A model generated the notes under the pieces. The model searched no databases and was not told where the DNA came from. It saw only the letters and a program-made list of their open reading frames with translations. Shown here piece after piece: positions 28,721-37,000 of a DNA stretch of 64,000 nt (position 1 is its first letter; each line of letters begins with the position of its first letter). The position numbers and the translations under genes were made by a program. Source of the stretch: Acetivibrio cellulolyticus CD2 (GTDB lineage Bacteria; Bacillota; Clostridia; Acetivibrionales; Acetivibrionaceae); assembly GCF_000179595.2 (NCBI RefSeq), contig NZ_JH556653.1:902859-966858 (forward strand), given 5' to 3'.

Positions 28721-28854
28721 GAGAGAAAAACGGAAGGAGACTATAATCCGGCGCGTCTTCTTATTTCGCCATCCCAAAAGTTTTGGGAGCAGGACTTGCA
28801 CCTGCACATGTTTTCACATACCGGCCCCACGAAGTAACTCCTACCTGCACTGCC
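28721..28854 (-). ncRNA. YrlA-like Y RNA unit C with a Leu-tRNA-like module
   Basis: On the minus strand the unit begins GGGCAGTGC and ends with a GTTTTTCTCTC tail. The closing stem is 28845-28838 with 28739-28732 (8 bp, one T-T mismatch). Inside, in order, are a GAAA-capped 4-bp hairpin (28808-28819), a T-arm with 5-bp stem and 7-nt loop TGCAAGT (28789-28805), an acceptor-like hairpin closed on itself (28772-28788) and a D-arm (28753-28769) resembling that of tRNA-Leu. T-arm before D-arm means the tRNA is circularly permuted, as in bacterial YrlA Y RNAs. Confidence 0.75.
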
Positions 28855-28867
28855 CAAGCATTTTACA

Positions 28868-28990
28868 GAGAGAAAATCAATTAGAGTTTATTTAGTGCTC
28901 TCCCATCTGAGCTACACGGGAATTCCATGACCGGACTCGAACCGGCGACCTCTCGGTTAAATGCCGAAGTATCTCTAATTTGCACTACCC
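28868..28990 (-). ncRNA. YrlA-like Y RNA unit B with a complete permuted tRNA-like module
   Basis: The closing stem is AATTAGAG/CTCTAATT (28980-28973 with 28886-28879). Within it, in RNA order, are an anticodon-like arm (28953-28967; loop CATTTAA, so U33 is lost), a T-arm (28930-28946; loop TTCGAGT), a capped acceptor-like hairpin (28915-28929) and a D-arm (28897-28912; GCTC/GAGC). There is no free 3' acceptor end or CCA, so it cannot be charged as a tRNA. The flanks GGGTAGTGCA, ATACTTCG and GATTTTCTCTC recur in the other units. Confidence 0.8.
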
Positions 28991-29003
28991 TATAAATTTA
29001 AGT

Positions 29004-29070
29004 GAGAGAAAATCGAAAAGAGTAATAATCAACCCAAATGAAGTAACTCTTTTCTTCACTGCTCACTACA
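29004..29070 (-). ncRNA. Short Y-stem unit A without tRNA module
   Basis: The RNA starts GTAGTG at about 29070, where transcription from the TATACT box should begin. GAAAAGAGT (29054-29046) pairs with ACTCTTTTC (29023-29015) to close a 22-nt loop starting TACTTC, followed by the shared GATTTTCTCTC tail. It looks like the Y-stem alone. Confidence 0.6.
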
Positions 29071-29075
29071 TTTTC

Positions 29076-29139
29076 AGTATACGAGAATTACTTCCTGGTT
29101 AACAGACAAAAAGTTTGCAACCTTTGTTTAGCTGCAAAC
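29076..29139 (-). promoter_or_regulatory. Promoter and regulator site of the Y RNA-Ro operon
   Basis: TATACT is at 29081-29076 on the minus strand. Exactly 20 bp upstream is a 19-bp sequence, TTGCAAACTTTTTGTCTGT (29120-29102), that recurs with the same spacing at 55462-55506. There is no good -35, which suggests an activator-dependent promoter. The 5' end of the 19-mer is also one arm of an inverted repeat GTTTGCA/TGCAAAC (29113-29119 and 29133-29139). Confidence 0.65.
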
Positions 29140-29190
29140 TTTTACTTATTTTTGTGTTCTGCGCACATTATCATATTTAAATTTTACTTT

Positions 29191-29790
29191 CTATCCAAAC
29201 ACCTTAATGCGGTTTTCTAATGGCTGAAATTGCTTTTCATCAGGCTTTGCTGTTGGTTTTCCAAACGGCATTTGTGCAATAAGCTTCCAATTGTTTGGTA
29301 TTTTCCATTCTTTTTTCACTTCATCTTCAATGAGTTCATTGTAATGCTGCAACGATACACCAAACCCTTCAATTTCAAGTGCTGTCCATACTACAAACTG
29401 GTGCATTCCACTTGATTGCTGTGACCAGATTGGAAAATTATCTTTATATAATTCAAATTGTTTTTGCAAAGATTCAATTACTGTAGTGTCCTCAAAGAAC
29501 AAAATTGTTCCATAGCCATTACGGAATGAATTTATTTTGTCTTCAGTAGGACTAAATTGTTCTGGTGGAACAACTTTTCTTAATGCCTCTTTTGTAATAT
29601 CCCACAATTTATCATGTTCTTTTTTAAGTAGTAAAACAACTCTTGCACTTTGCGAATTAAACGCCGATGGTGTATGCTTTACAGTATATTCAACTATTTC
29701 TTTTATTCTTTCATCTGAAACAAGAGTCTCCTTGCTAATTCCATAAAATGTACGTCTATCTGCTACTGCAGTATAAAAATCCTTTGACAC
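29191..29790 (-). CDS. Nitroreductase-family FMN oxidoreductase
   Basis: A 199-aa protein of the nitroreductase fold. It has the N-terminal RRTFYGIS, the FMN-contact TPSAFNSQSARVVLL, a central WSQQSSGMHQFVVWTALEIEGFGVSLQHYN and the end QMPFGKPTAKP. It is close to the small YdgI/Frm2-like group that reduces nitro compounds or protects against lipid and thiol stress. Start is a GTG with GGAGG upstream. It appears to be a single-gene unit. Confidence 0.87.
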   Translation of the reverse strand: MSKDFYTAVADRRTFYGISKETLVSDERIKEIVEYTVKHTPSAFNSQSARVVLLLKKEHDKLWDITKEALRKVVPPEQFSPTEDKINSFRNGYGTILFFEDTTVIESLQKQFELYKDNFPIWSQQSSGMHQFVVWTALEIEGFGVSLQHYNELIEDEVKKEWKIPNNWKLIAQMPFGKPTAKPDEKQFQPLENRIKVFG

Positions 29791-29991
29791 GGCAATTCCT
29801 CCTATTTCATGCTGGGGTTAAATTAATTCAAAAGTAAATAATACTTTTCCAGCATTATCGTATTTATATCTAATCTATACCCATAATATTTACTTTTTAA
29901 CTAAATTTTATTTCAATTAATCTTTTGATAATATCCTGCGTTTTGTGGTATAAATAACAAAACATTTTATATTATAAGGAGAATAATCTCA

Positions 29992-30258
29992 ATGAATATT
30001 AAATTTTTTAAAGAAACTGAAGTTAAGAAAGAAAAAACCATTCTAGATATTGCAGAAGATTTGAGTATAAAAATAAAATCACCCTGTAATGGAAAAGGCA
30101 AGTGCGGAAAGTGTATCGTAAAAGTCATAAGCGGAAAAGTCTCCGAACCAACTAAATGCGAAGAAGATCTTTTAGGTAAAAAGAATCTTGGGCAAGGATA
30201 TAGGCTTGCCTGTGAAACTACTGTTATAGATGACACAGAAATAGAACTGATAAAATAA
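29992..30258 (+). CDS. 2Fe-2S ferredoxin
   Basis: An 88-aa plant-type ferredoxin with the cluster motif CNGKGKCGKC (C-x5-C-x2-C) and the fourth Cys in RLACET. It carries single electrons between redox enzymes; the fold also occurs at the N-terminus of ASKHA reductive activators. AAGGAG is 10 nt before the ATG. It is divergent from the nitroreductase, which could be a partner. Confidence 0.88.
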   Translation: MNIKFFKETEVKKEKTILDIAEDLSIKIKSPCNGKGKCGKCIVKVISGKVSEPTKCEEDLLGKKNLGQGYRLACETTVIDDTEIELIK

Positions 30259-30503
30259 AAGTGAATAGCAACTAAAATTCTTTAATAAACCCAATTGCTT
30301 TTTTATAATTTAAGGGTTTACTATCCTTGTGTCTTTTGATAGCTGTGATTTATGAGATAATCCATCTGTTCTTCATATCACCATAGAACAAATCAAAAAT
30401 ATCGTTTTAAGATATAAAAATTTAATATTCTTGTAATTGCACTCAACAACCTGTTCTGTTAGTATAAAATCAGCTGGAAATATTTGAATTAGGAGGGTTA
30501 ATT

Positions 30504-33464
30504 GTGAAAAGAATTAATATTGTATTAAGTTTAATTTTTGCACTATTGTTTACATGTAATGCTAATTTGCAGTGTGTCTCTGCAGATACTTCATCAAAAA
30601 AATATGATAACAGCTTTTTAAAAATTGAAGGAAACTATGCCTTAAAATCAGATGGTTCAATCTGGAAATACAGTCCATTTAATGTTGAGCAAAATAAAAA
30701 GCTAGCATACGGCTTTATAGATATTGATTCTGCTGGAAATGGATCTGAATTAAAAGCAATTAAAGCTGATGGATCACTCTGGGTCTGGAGTGAAAATGAC
30801 AGTGCACAAGTAGCTGAAAGTAATGTTATTGACAATACTGCACCAATAAAAATCATGGAAAATGTAAAAGCTGTTTCGGGTCTAGCAGCGCTTAAAAAGG
30901 ACGGTTCTGTTTGGGTGTGGAACAGAAATGGCTTTTTGGGTAGTGATCCAAAGACAAACGCTCCTGTAATGATTTACAAAGGAGCAAAGGGAATTTCGGA
31001 AACTTTCGATTACATAAACATAATTGATAATAATGGGGTGCTTTATGCAGTACCAAGCATCAATAGTGATTTATACAGTAGTATGAAAGCTAAAAAAATA
31101 AAAATTTCAGATAATGTTGAGTTTGTAAGTAGTGACTATTTTATAAAAAAGGATAAAACCTTATGGCAAATTCAATATAATGACTGTGCAAACTTTGATT
31201 TAAAACTTGTTCTGAAAAATGTGAAGTATGTCGATTCTGATATTCTTTCAAACTGCGCAATTAAAGAGGACGGCACTTTATGGGTTTGGGGATTAGACGA
31301 TGACAACATACCTTATATAATAAAAGGGCGTGAAGATAATCCTCAAAAAATTATGAGCAGTGTTAAATATGCAAGCTGTGGTTATCAAAGCGTTATAGCC
31401 CTAAAAAATGATGGCTCCATGTGTGGATTTGGGGCTATTTGTCCTAAGACTAATTATAGTATTCCCCAAAATGCAGCGAAAAATGTTAAGACCGTATTTG
31501 ATAACGGTTGGATATTAACAGAAGACAATTCTTTGTGGCTCTTAGAGTATTATATTGGCAGAATAGAGAAAACAAAAATTTCAGATAATGTTAAGAGTGT
31601 AACGGAAGATGAAGTAATAGAAAAAATCGACGGAACAAAGTGGAAATACATTGTCAATGATGCAAATGATCACATATTACAACAACTTCCAAACGACTAT
31701 AAACAATTAAATGCTAATTTTCAGTTAAAAAACGACGAAACTCTTTGGCTTGACAATACGGTCATTGAAGGTGAAAAAAAGAATTATAAACAGTTTGACG
31801 ATAATATTAATGCAAGTAAAACGTATTTATCCAATGACTTAATTTGCTATATTAAAAATGACAGTTCTCTATGGATAAGCCTTAATGGACAAAGGGATCT
31901 CTATTCTTCTGAGGCAACCAAACAACTTTCAAAGCCCGTCAAGTTAGCAAATGAAATAAAAGAGTTCAAGGCATGTGATCCATATATTTATGCAATATCC
32001 AATAATGGAGAACTGCTTGTATGGCGTATTAATGTATCTGAAGATTCTAAAATATCATTGACCCCAAAATTAATTATGGATAATGTGGATTCCTTTGATA
32101 ACAAGGTAACTTTGCCGATGGGTATAATTAAAAAGGATAACTCGCATTGGTCTGGTTTGGGAATTGACGAATTTGTAATGCCTGATGATATAAAGGATAA
32201 TTACGCTGAGGTTTTAGCAAAAAGTTTACTTAAGGATATCGATAATATGGAAGATATTTTTATGTACAATGAAAATCTATATATAAAAAAGAATGGTGAG
32301 CTATGGGTGAAAGCCGGAAGTGTTGTGCAGGATAATAACACAAACAAGAACTCATATGTGAAAGTCTTGGATAATGTTAAATATGCAGAAACTAACTTGC
32401 AAAAAGGAATTGCAATATGCAATGACGGTAGCTTATGGCATTTTACTATATCAGATTCACCTGAAAATAGAATTTCAGAGCCTGTAAAGCTTTTGGAAAA
32501 GGTTAAGGCGGCACACTATGAGCCGGTTAATAAGGTTTATACAGCATTACAGGAAGACAACAGTTTTTATGTTTGGGGCAACAACTCTTTAGGGAAATGC
32601 GGAATCGATTCCGAAGAAACTGAAATATTGAAGCCCCATAAGCTTTTAGACGATGTAATATGGTCAGATATAGGCTATTGTAATGTACGGGCATTGAAAA
32701 AAGATGGCACTCTTATGACATTTGGATTTACAGCCCCTGATGGCCATAATCCCGAATATCTAATCAATCCTTTGAACTCCGGCAATTTGGGGAAGGATAC
32801 GAAAATTCAGCATAGAAATTATGAGTCTGTGGGCGTAAATGAGGAAATTAACCTGATTGTTAAAATTACTGATTTAGCGTACACAAGTGATGTTAAGGTG
32901 ATTTTAAGTAATGGTAAAGAAATTGCAATGGATAAAAGTTCTGAATGCTATTATGTAGCTACAATTCCCGGATCTGATAAAACGGGTGTGTTGAGTTATC
33001 ATATCAGTGCATCGGATAATAACGGAAAAGTTATTGTATCAGATGAATATAAGGTTGAGATTGTTACAAACGACATTGTACTGTATGATTCTATGAATGA
33101 TGAAGTTTTTGAAGCAGATATTTCAATTAATGTAGATGGGAAAGAGTTGTATTCTGATATTAAGCCAGTTGTAAAGAGTGGACGAACATTGATTCCTGTC
33201 CGTGTATTGTGTGAAGCTTTAAACGCAGAAGTCAGCTGGGACGACAAGTCAAAAACTGTTACTATTGTTAAGGAAAACAAGAATATCAGTTTGAAGATTG
33301 GTGAAAATGTTATTTTAGTGGATAGTGCAAAGAAGAATATCGACGTTCCTGCTGTTATTGTAAATGGCAGAACAATGCTTCCAGTTAGGACGGTTTGTGA
33401 AATATTAGGAGCTAAAGTTACGTGGGATGAAACAGCAAAAAAGATTGATGTAGTGTCACATTAA
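30504..33464 (+). CDS. Secreted RCC1-like propeller protein with copper-amine-oxidase-N stalk domain
   Basis: A 986-aa protein with a signal peptide (MKRINIVLSLIFALLFT). Many propeller-type repeats with the core KxDGSxWVWG follow, as in RCC1/alpha-tubulin-suppressor repeat proteins (about residues 40-750), then an Ig-like segment. At about 880-986 is a twin-repeat domain (SGRTLIPVRVLCEALNAEVSWD, NGRTMLPVRTVCEILGAKVTWD) of the copper amine oxidase N-terminal type, used by clostridia as a surface or stalk module. Start is GTG after GGAGGG. Probably a surface-bound binding protein; ligand unknown. Confidence 0.82.
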   Translation: MKRINIVLSLIFALLFTCNANLQCVSADTSSKKYDNSFLKIEGNYALKSDGSIWKYSPFNVEQNKKLAYGFIDIDSAGNGSELKAIKADGSLWVWSENDSAQVAESNVIDNTAPIKIMENVKAVSGLAALKKDGSVWVWNRNGFLGSDPKTNAPVMIYKGAKGISETFDYINIIDNNGVLYAVPSINSDLYSSMKAKKIKISDNVEFVSSDYFIKKDKTLWQIQYNDCANFDLKLVLKNVKYVDSDILSNCAIKEDGTLWVWGLDDDNIPYIIKGREDNPQKIMSSVKYASCGYQSVIALKNDGSMCGFGAICPKTNYSIPQNAAKNVKTVFDNGWILTEDNSLWLLEYYIGRIEKTKISDNVKSVTEDEVIEKIDGTKWKYIVNDANDHILQQLPNDYKQLNANFQLKNDETLWLDNTVIEGEKKNYKQFDDNINASKTYLSNDLICYIKNDSSLWISLNGQRDLYSSEATKQLSKPVKLANEIKEFKACDPYIYAISNNGELLVWRINVSEDSKISLTPKLIMDNVDSFDNKVTLPMGIIKKDNSHWSGLGIDEFVMPDDIKDNYAEVLAKSLLKDIDNMEDIFMYNENLYIKKNGELWVKAGSVVQDNNTNKNSYVKVLDNVKYAETNLQKGIAICNDGSLWHFTISDSPENRISEPVKLLEKVKAAHYEPVNKVYTALQEDNSFYVWGNNSLGKCGIDSEETEILKPHKLLDDVIWSDIGYCNVRALKKDGTLMTFGFTAPDGHNPEYLINPLNSGNLGKDTKIQHRNYESVGVNEEINLIVKITDLAYTSDVKVILSNGKEIAMDKSSECYYVATIPGSDKTGVLSYHISASDNNGKVIVSDEYKVEIVTNDIVLYDSMNDEVFEADISINVDGKELYSDIKPVVKSGRTLIPVRVLCEALNAEVSWDDKSKTVTIVKENKNISLKIGENVILVDSAKKNIDVPAVIVNGRTMLPVRTVCEILGAKVTWDETAKKIDVVSH

Positions 33465-33887
33465 GAAATGTTTTGAGGATTAATTGAACGTTAGTTACAA
33501 GACGGAGCAGGGCAAGAATACAAAAATTTAAACTAATCCTTGCCCTACTCCGAAACTTCAAGTTATTCTGTTAGCTATGCAGATGTGTTTGATGTTTTAA
33601 TAAGATTTAAGGGGTTATATTGGCATTGTTACTGCCCGGAATTATATTTTATTTCAAAAAGCAATAAACTTACACTCACGAGTGAAACTGATTTTTTGAT
33701 CATGCGGTAATTTAGCAAGTAGAGTCAAGAAATACAATAATCAAAAATGCTATCATTTAGACAAGGAATGCTCAAGAAACAATTGAAAATCGTTTTTTCT
33801 TGGCATTACTAATGAGGTGATAATGTGGAACGATGTGATATGATAAATACTGTACAACGAATTTGGAACCGTCCCCTATTTATTTAT
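33465..33887. other. Gene-free stretch with a long hairpin
   Basis: The only clear structure is a 13-bp stem with one mismatch (33504-33516 with 33539-33551) and no T-run. The rest is AT-rich with no protein-like frame that I can recognise. Confidence 0.5.
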
Positions 33888-33937
33888 CTGGCTGTTGAAA
33901 ACTAATTAATTAAGCATAGTTTTCAACAGCCAGTTTT
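33888..33937. terminator. Bidirectional terminator
   Basis: A perfect 17-bp stem (33888-33904 with 33917-33933) followed by TTTT lies between two converging genes. Confidence 0.88.
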
Positions 33938-33976
33938 GATTGACTTGATGTTGTTCTTTATTGCAACATATATAGT

Positions 33977-36418
33977 TTAATTTTTGGTGACTTTCACTGC
34001 ATAGTACTCATTTCCATTATCAACAATGACTTGTGGCAGTACTTTAATATAGTAATCCTGATTTGCCTCTAAAGTTAATGTAACTCTAAAATAATTGGAT
34101 ATAGCACCGGAATATCCAATTTGTTCCTCATTTTGATTATAAATATAACCCGGTATCTGCACGATTCTACCAGTATTAAATCTAAAGTCATCATCACAAG
34201 ACTCGATTGTATAGGTGCCTTGGGTCAAAGGTGTAAACTTAAAGTAATCAGGACCATCAACTTTTTCTGCTTTAGCATATATATAACCTTCACCATTGAA
34301 AAGTGGAATGATAGTTGCCGTCTCAAAGGAATCATTAAAGGTAAGCACAGATTCCGCCTTTTCACTATTTCCATATATACAGGTATAAATTAAGCTAAAA
34401 TCATCATTGGCAACATATTCAGAAAGAAGCCTTGTGTATTCCTTACCATCCCATGGGTCATTATAAACAATATAAAAACCATTATCGTTTTCTATGTATC
34501 CTTTTACAACATGAAAGTGTTCACCACCAGTCCTTTTCCATGAGATTTTTGTTAAAATCGGATTTGAAGAATTAATACTTCGTCTAAACAAGTCTTTAAG
34601 ATTATCTAAACCAATCTCTAATATACTAGGAGTTCCATAAAGAAACTCTTCATTTCCAGTATATTTCTTGATAGCAGAAAGCATTTGATTACCATTTGCA
34701 TATACTTGATTGAATATACATGGATACTCGCCTTTGTTTTCGTATCTGCTTACAGCTAATTCTCTTGTACGATTTTTTGAATCTCCTAAATAATGAGACA
34801 AAATCATTGCCGTGCTAGCTGCACCGCATAAAACACTATAGGGCTGCTGTGTATATAAAGGAACTTGTAATATTCTGCCTTTTGTGATTTTCAGCTTGTA
34901 ACTTCCTATTGATTCACTAAAAGAATTAACTTTTATATAAAAAATCTGATTGTCTTCAGTACAATCTAATTCTATTCTAAAGTTATCTGCTGATTCGGTA
35001 TCGCTCGAAATTAAATCTACACCATTACCGGCATATATTTCTCCATCTGTATCTATGAGACTATCACATTCAATCGTATAACACCCTCTTGTTGGAGCAG
35101 TAAATTTATAGAAATCCACATCGTTCCATGTGTTCAACTGCGCACTAGTAGTACTATTATTACTAACAACAAGTGCATTAGAAAAGCTATTGTTGGCACC
35201 ATCAGAACCAATAGGATCAGGAGGAGTAATTTTAATGTTATAATCACCTGTTACACATTGATTTAAAAGGTCTACTTTCAAATAATATGTCTGACCTGCT
35301 GTTAAATTATAGACTATCTTAAAGTTCTGAAAAACACCTCCTCCATCCTTATACATCAGTAAACTCTTATTACTGTCATATAAATAAGCTTGTGTGTTCA
35401 ACATGCTCTTTGCCTCAAAAGCATATGTACCACTTACTTGAGGAATAAACTTATAATAATCCAAATCACCTATCGATCCAATACATGCTTTTGTTTCTTT
35501 TGCAAAGTCAGAGCTCGGCAAAGTATTCGCCGTATTAAAAGAATCATTATTTTCCCACTCATCATACACAAGGACGCTCGGATTTATTTCTAGATAATAA
35601 TTGCCTGTCAAATCTTCTTTATCGCTCATCTTGATATAATAAGTTTGATTTGCTTTAAGATCTCCAATTAATTCGAATGATGCGCCAGTTTGATTGCTGT
35701 TATAATCATTATAGTCAAGCTTTACAAAATTAGTATCTATTAATTCGCCTAATTCGCCATGAAAACAACCCTCACCAACACCAGTAATTATATAACTACC
35801 AGTATTTTTAGGTGTAAATTTGAAGTAATCAACATCTGAAGAAGAATCTATAACACCTGCTATTTTTTTCCCAAAATAATCTGAGGGAATCGTGTTGGCA
35901 TAAATCGAAGTATCATTTCTAGTAGGAGCTTCACTTTCTTGCAAAGCTTCACTAATTTTGAAACTGTAATTACCTACCGTATTTTGAGAGTTACTAACTT
36001 TTATATAGGTAAAGCCTAAAGGCCCACCCGAATTATGAATTATTTGTCCATGATACCTTTTATCAGTATAAAAACTATAGACACTTGCCGTACCATTTTG
36101 AACCTCAGATTGATTTGTTTCATATATCGTTAATTTAGTATTTGGTACACTGCTAGTAAAGTCTATTATATATTTAGTATTAGCATTACCTAAAAGATAT
36201 ATGCAAAAACAGTCTTCATCCGTAGTTGTCGAAATATTACCAGTAACCCATTGATCTAGATAATTATAAGGAATATAATTTGCATCATTCAATGTGTTAT
36301 TCGGTTCCTTATCAGTTATTGTTACAGCGTAAGAAGATATACTTCCAAAACCTATAATCATGATAGAAATTATAAAAGCTGCAAAAACCATTTTTCCTAT
36401 TTTTGTATTAAATAACAT
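33977..36418 (-). CDS. Secreted C39-like cysteine protease with PPC domains
   Basis: An 813-aa protein with a signal peptide. Four bacterial pre-peptidase C-terminal (PPC) beta domains follow (repeats such as DYFKFTPKNTGSYIITG and QTYYLKVDLLNQCVTGDYNIKI). A C39-like papain-fold domain comes near residues 515-680 with CGAAS (Cys about 527), HFHVVKGY (His about 635) and the NDPWDG Asp. A last PPC-like domain ends it. PPC modules bind surfaces or are trimmed during maturation. There is no ABC transporter beside it, so it is not a typical bacteriocin-processing C39. GGAGGGTG precedes the ATG. Confidence 0.8.
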   Translation of the reverse strand: MLFNTKIGKMVFAAFIISIMIIGFGSISSYAVTITDKEPNNTLNDANYIPYNYLDQWVTGNISTTTDEDCFCIYLLGNANTKYIIDFTSSVPNTKLTIYETNQSEVQNGTASVYSFYTDKRYHGQIIHNSGGPLGFTYIKVSNSQNTVGNYSFKISEALQESEAPTRNDTSIYANTIPSDYFGKKIAGVIDSSSDVDYFKFTPKNTGSYIITGVGEGCFHGELGELIDTNFVKLDYNDYNSNQTGASFELIGDLKANQTYYIKMSDKEDLTGNYYLEINPSVLVYDEWENNDSFNTANTLPSSDFAKETKACIGSIGDLDYYKFIPQVSGTYAFEAKSMLNTQAYLYDSNKSLLMYKDGGGVFQNFKIVYNLTAGQTYYLKVDLLNQCVTGDYNIKITPPDPIGSDGANNSFSNALVVSNNSTTSAQLNTWNDVDFYKFTAPTRGCYTIECDSLIDTDGEIYAGNGVDLISSDTESADNFRIELDCTEDNQIFYIKVNSFSESIGSYKLKITKGRILQVPLYTQQPYSVLCGAASTAMILSHYLGDSKNRTRELAVSRYENKGEYPCIFNQVYANGNQMLSAIKKYTGNEEFLYGTPSILEIGLDNLKDLFRRSINSSNPILTKISWKRTGGEHFHVVKGYIENDNGFYIVYNDPWDGKEYTRLLSEYVANDDFSLIYTCIYGNSEKAESVLTFNDSFETATIIPLFNGEGYIYAKAEKVDGPDYFKFTPLTQGTYTIESCDDDFRFNTGRIVQIPGYIYNQNEEQIGYSGAISNYFRVTLTLEANQDYYIKVLPQVIVDNGNEYYAVKVTKN

Positions 36419-36870
36419 TTTATCACCCTCCTATTTTTTATTATTTATGTTATATTAAATAGATTACATTAAGTACTTTTGTAATGTATAAATTGATAAC
36501 TTTTTGTAACGCAAATAGAACCCTAAAAATAGTTTTAAATTTATCCTCCTTTCGTGCGAATTAGGGTGTTTTATTAAGTATTTGTGTAGATTAGTACCCA
36601 ATGTTAATATATTCATTCTAGTAAAGTACTAATATTGAATCCAAACCATTACTTTGTATTAGTTACGGATTAAAAATCTATGAATCAGATAAAATCCCGA
36701 TATAGTTTCCGTATCTTTTTGATAAAATGCTAAAAGCTACCACTATTAACATAATGCAAATAATAACAGAAATATTATCCATATTCAATACCCTAAAATG
36801 ATTTTTCATGTATAAAATGAAGTGGCTTTACGCCATGGTACAAAGATACATGCACCTTGCCCCATTGAGG
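36419..36870. other. Gene-free AT-rich region
   Basis: I see no coding frame, repeat or RNA signature in this stretch. It should hold the promoter of the C39-like gene, but no convincing -35/-10 pair was singled out. Confidence 0.5.
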
Positions 36871-36871
36871 T

Positions 36872-36895
36872 AAAAAAGACCTGCCGAAACAGGTC
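36872..36895 (-). terminator. Terminator of the SLH-protein gene
   Basis: On the minus strand GACCTG-TTTCGG-CAGGTC is followed by TTTTTT, 106 bp after the stop codon. Confidence 0.85.
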
Positions 36896-37000
36896 AATTA
36901 TATAAAACTAAAATATTTAGGAATAGCATAATTATTCATTTATACACAAATTTGTTACATCATCAAACTAATCAGCCGCCTCCTATTAGACTTCTAATTA

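Noticed and set aside
28890..28970. Ordinary tRNA genes (T-arm and D-arm sequences are obvious)
   Set aside because: T-arm precedes D-arm, the acceptor-like stem is capped by its own loop, and U33 and a CCA-type end are missing, so these are tRNA mimics within Y-RNA-like units.
30635..33280. Repeated KxDGSxWxW segments as DNA repeats or CRISPR
   Set aside because: The repeats are at protein level with diverged codons and irregular spacing; no CRISPR array with equal repeats and spacers was found anywhere in the window.
33780..33890. Possible REP/IS200-type scar (GGAACCGTCCCC-like string)
   Set aside because: Only a single short match, with no palindromic partner and no transposase frame nearby.
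33977..36418. Bacteriocin-processing C39 peptidase
   Set aside because: It has a signal peptide and PPC domains, and there is no ABC transporter or leader-peptide gene next to it.
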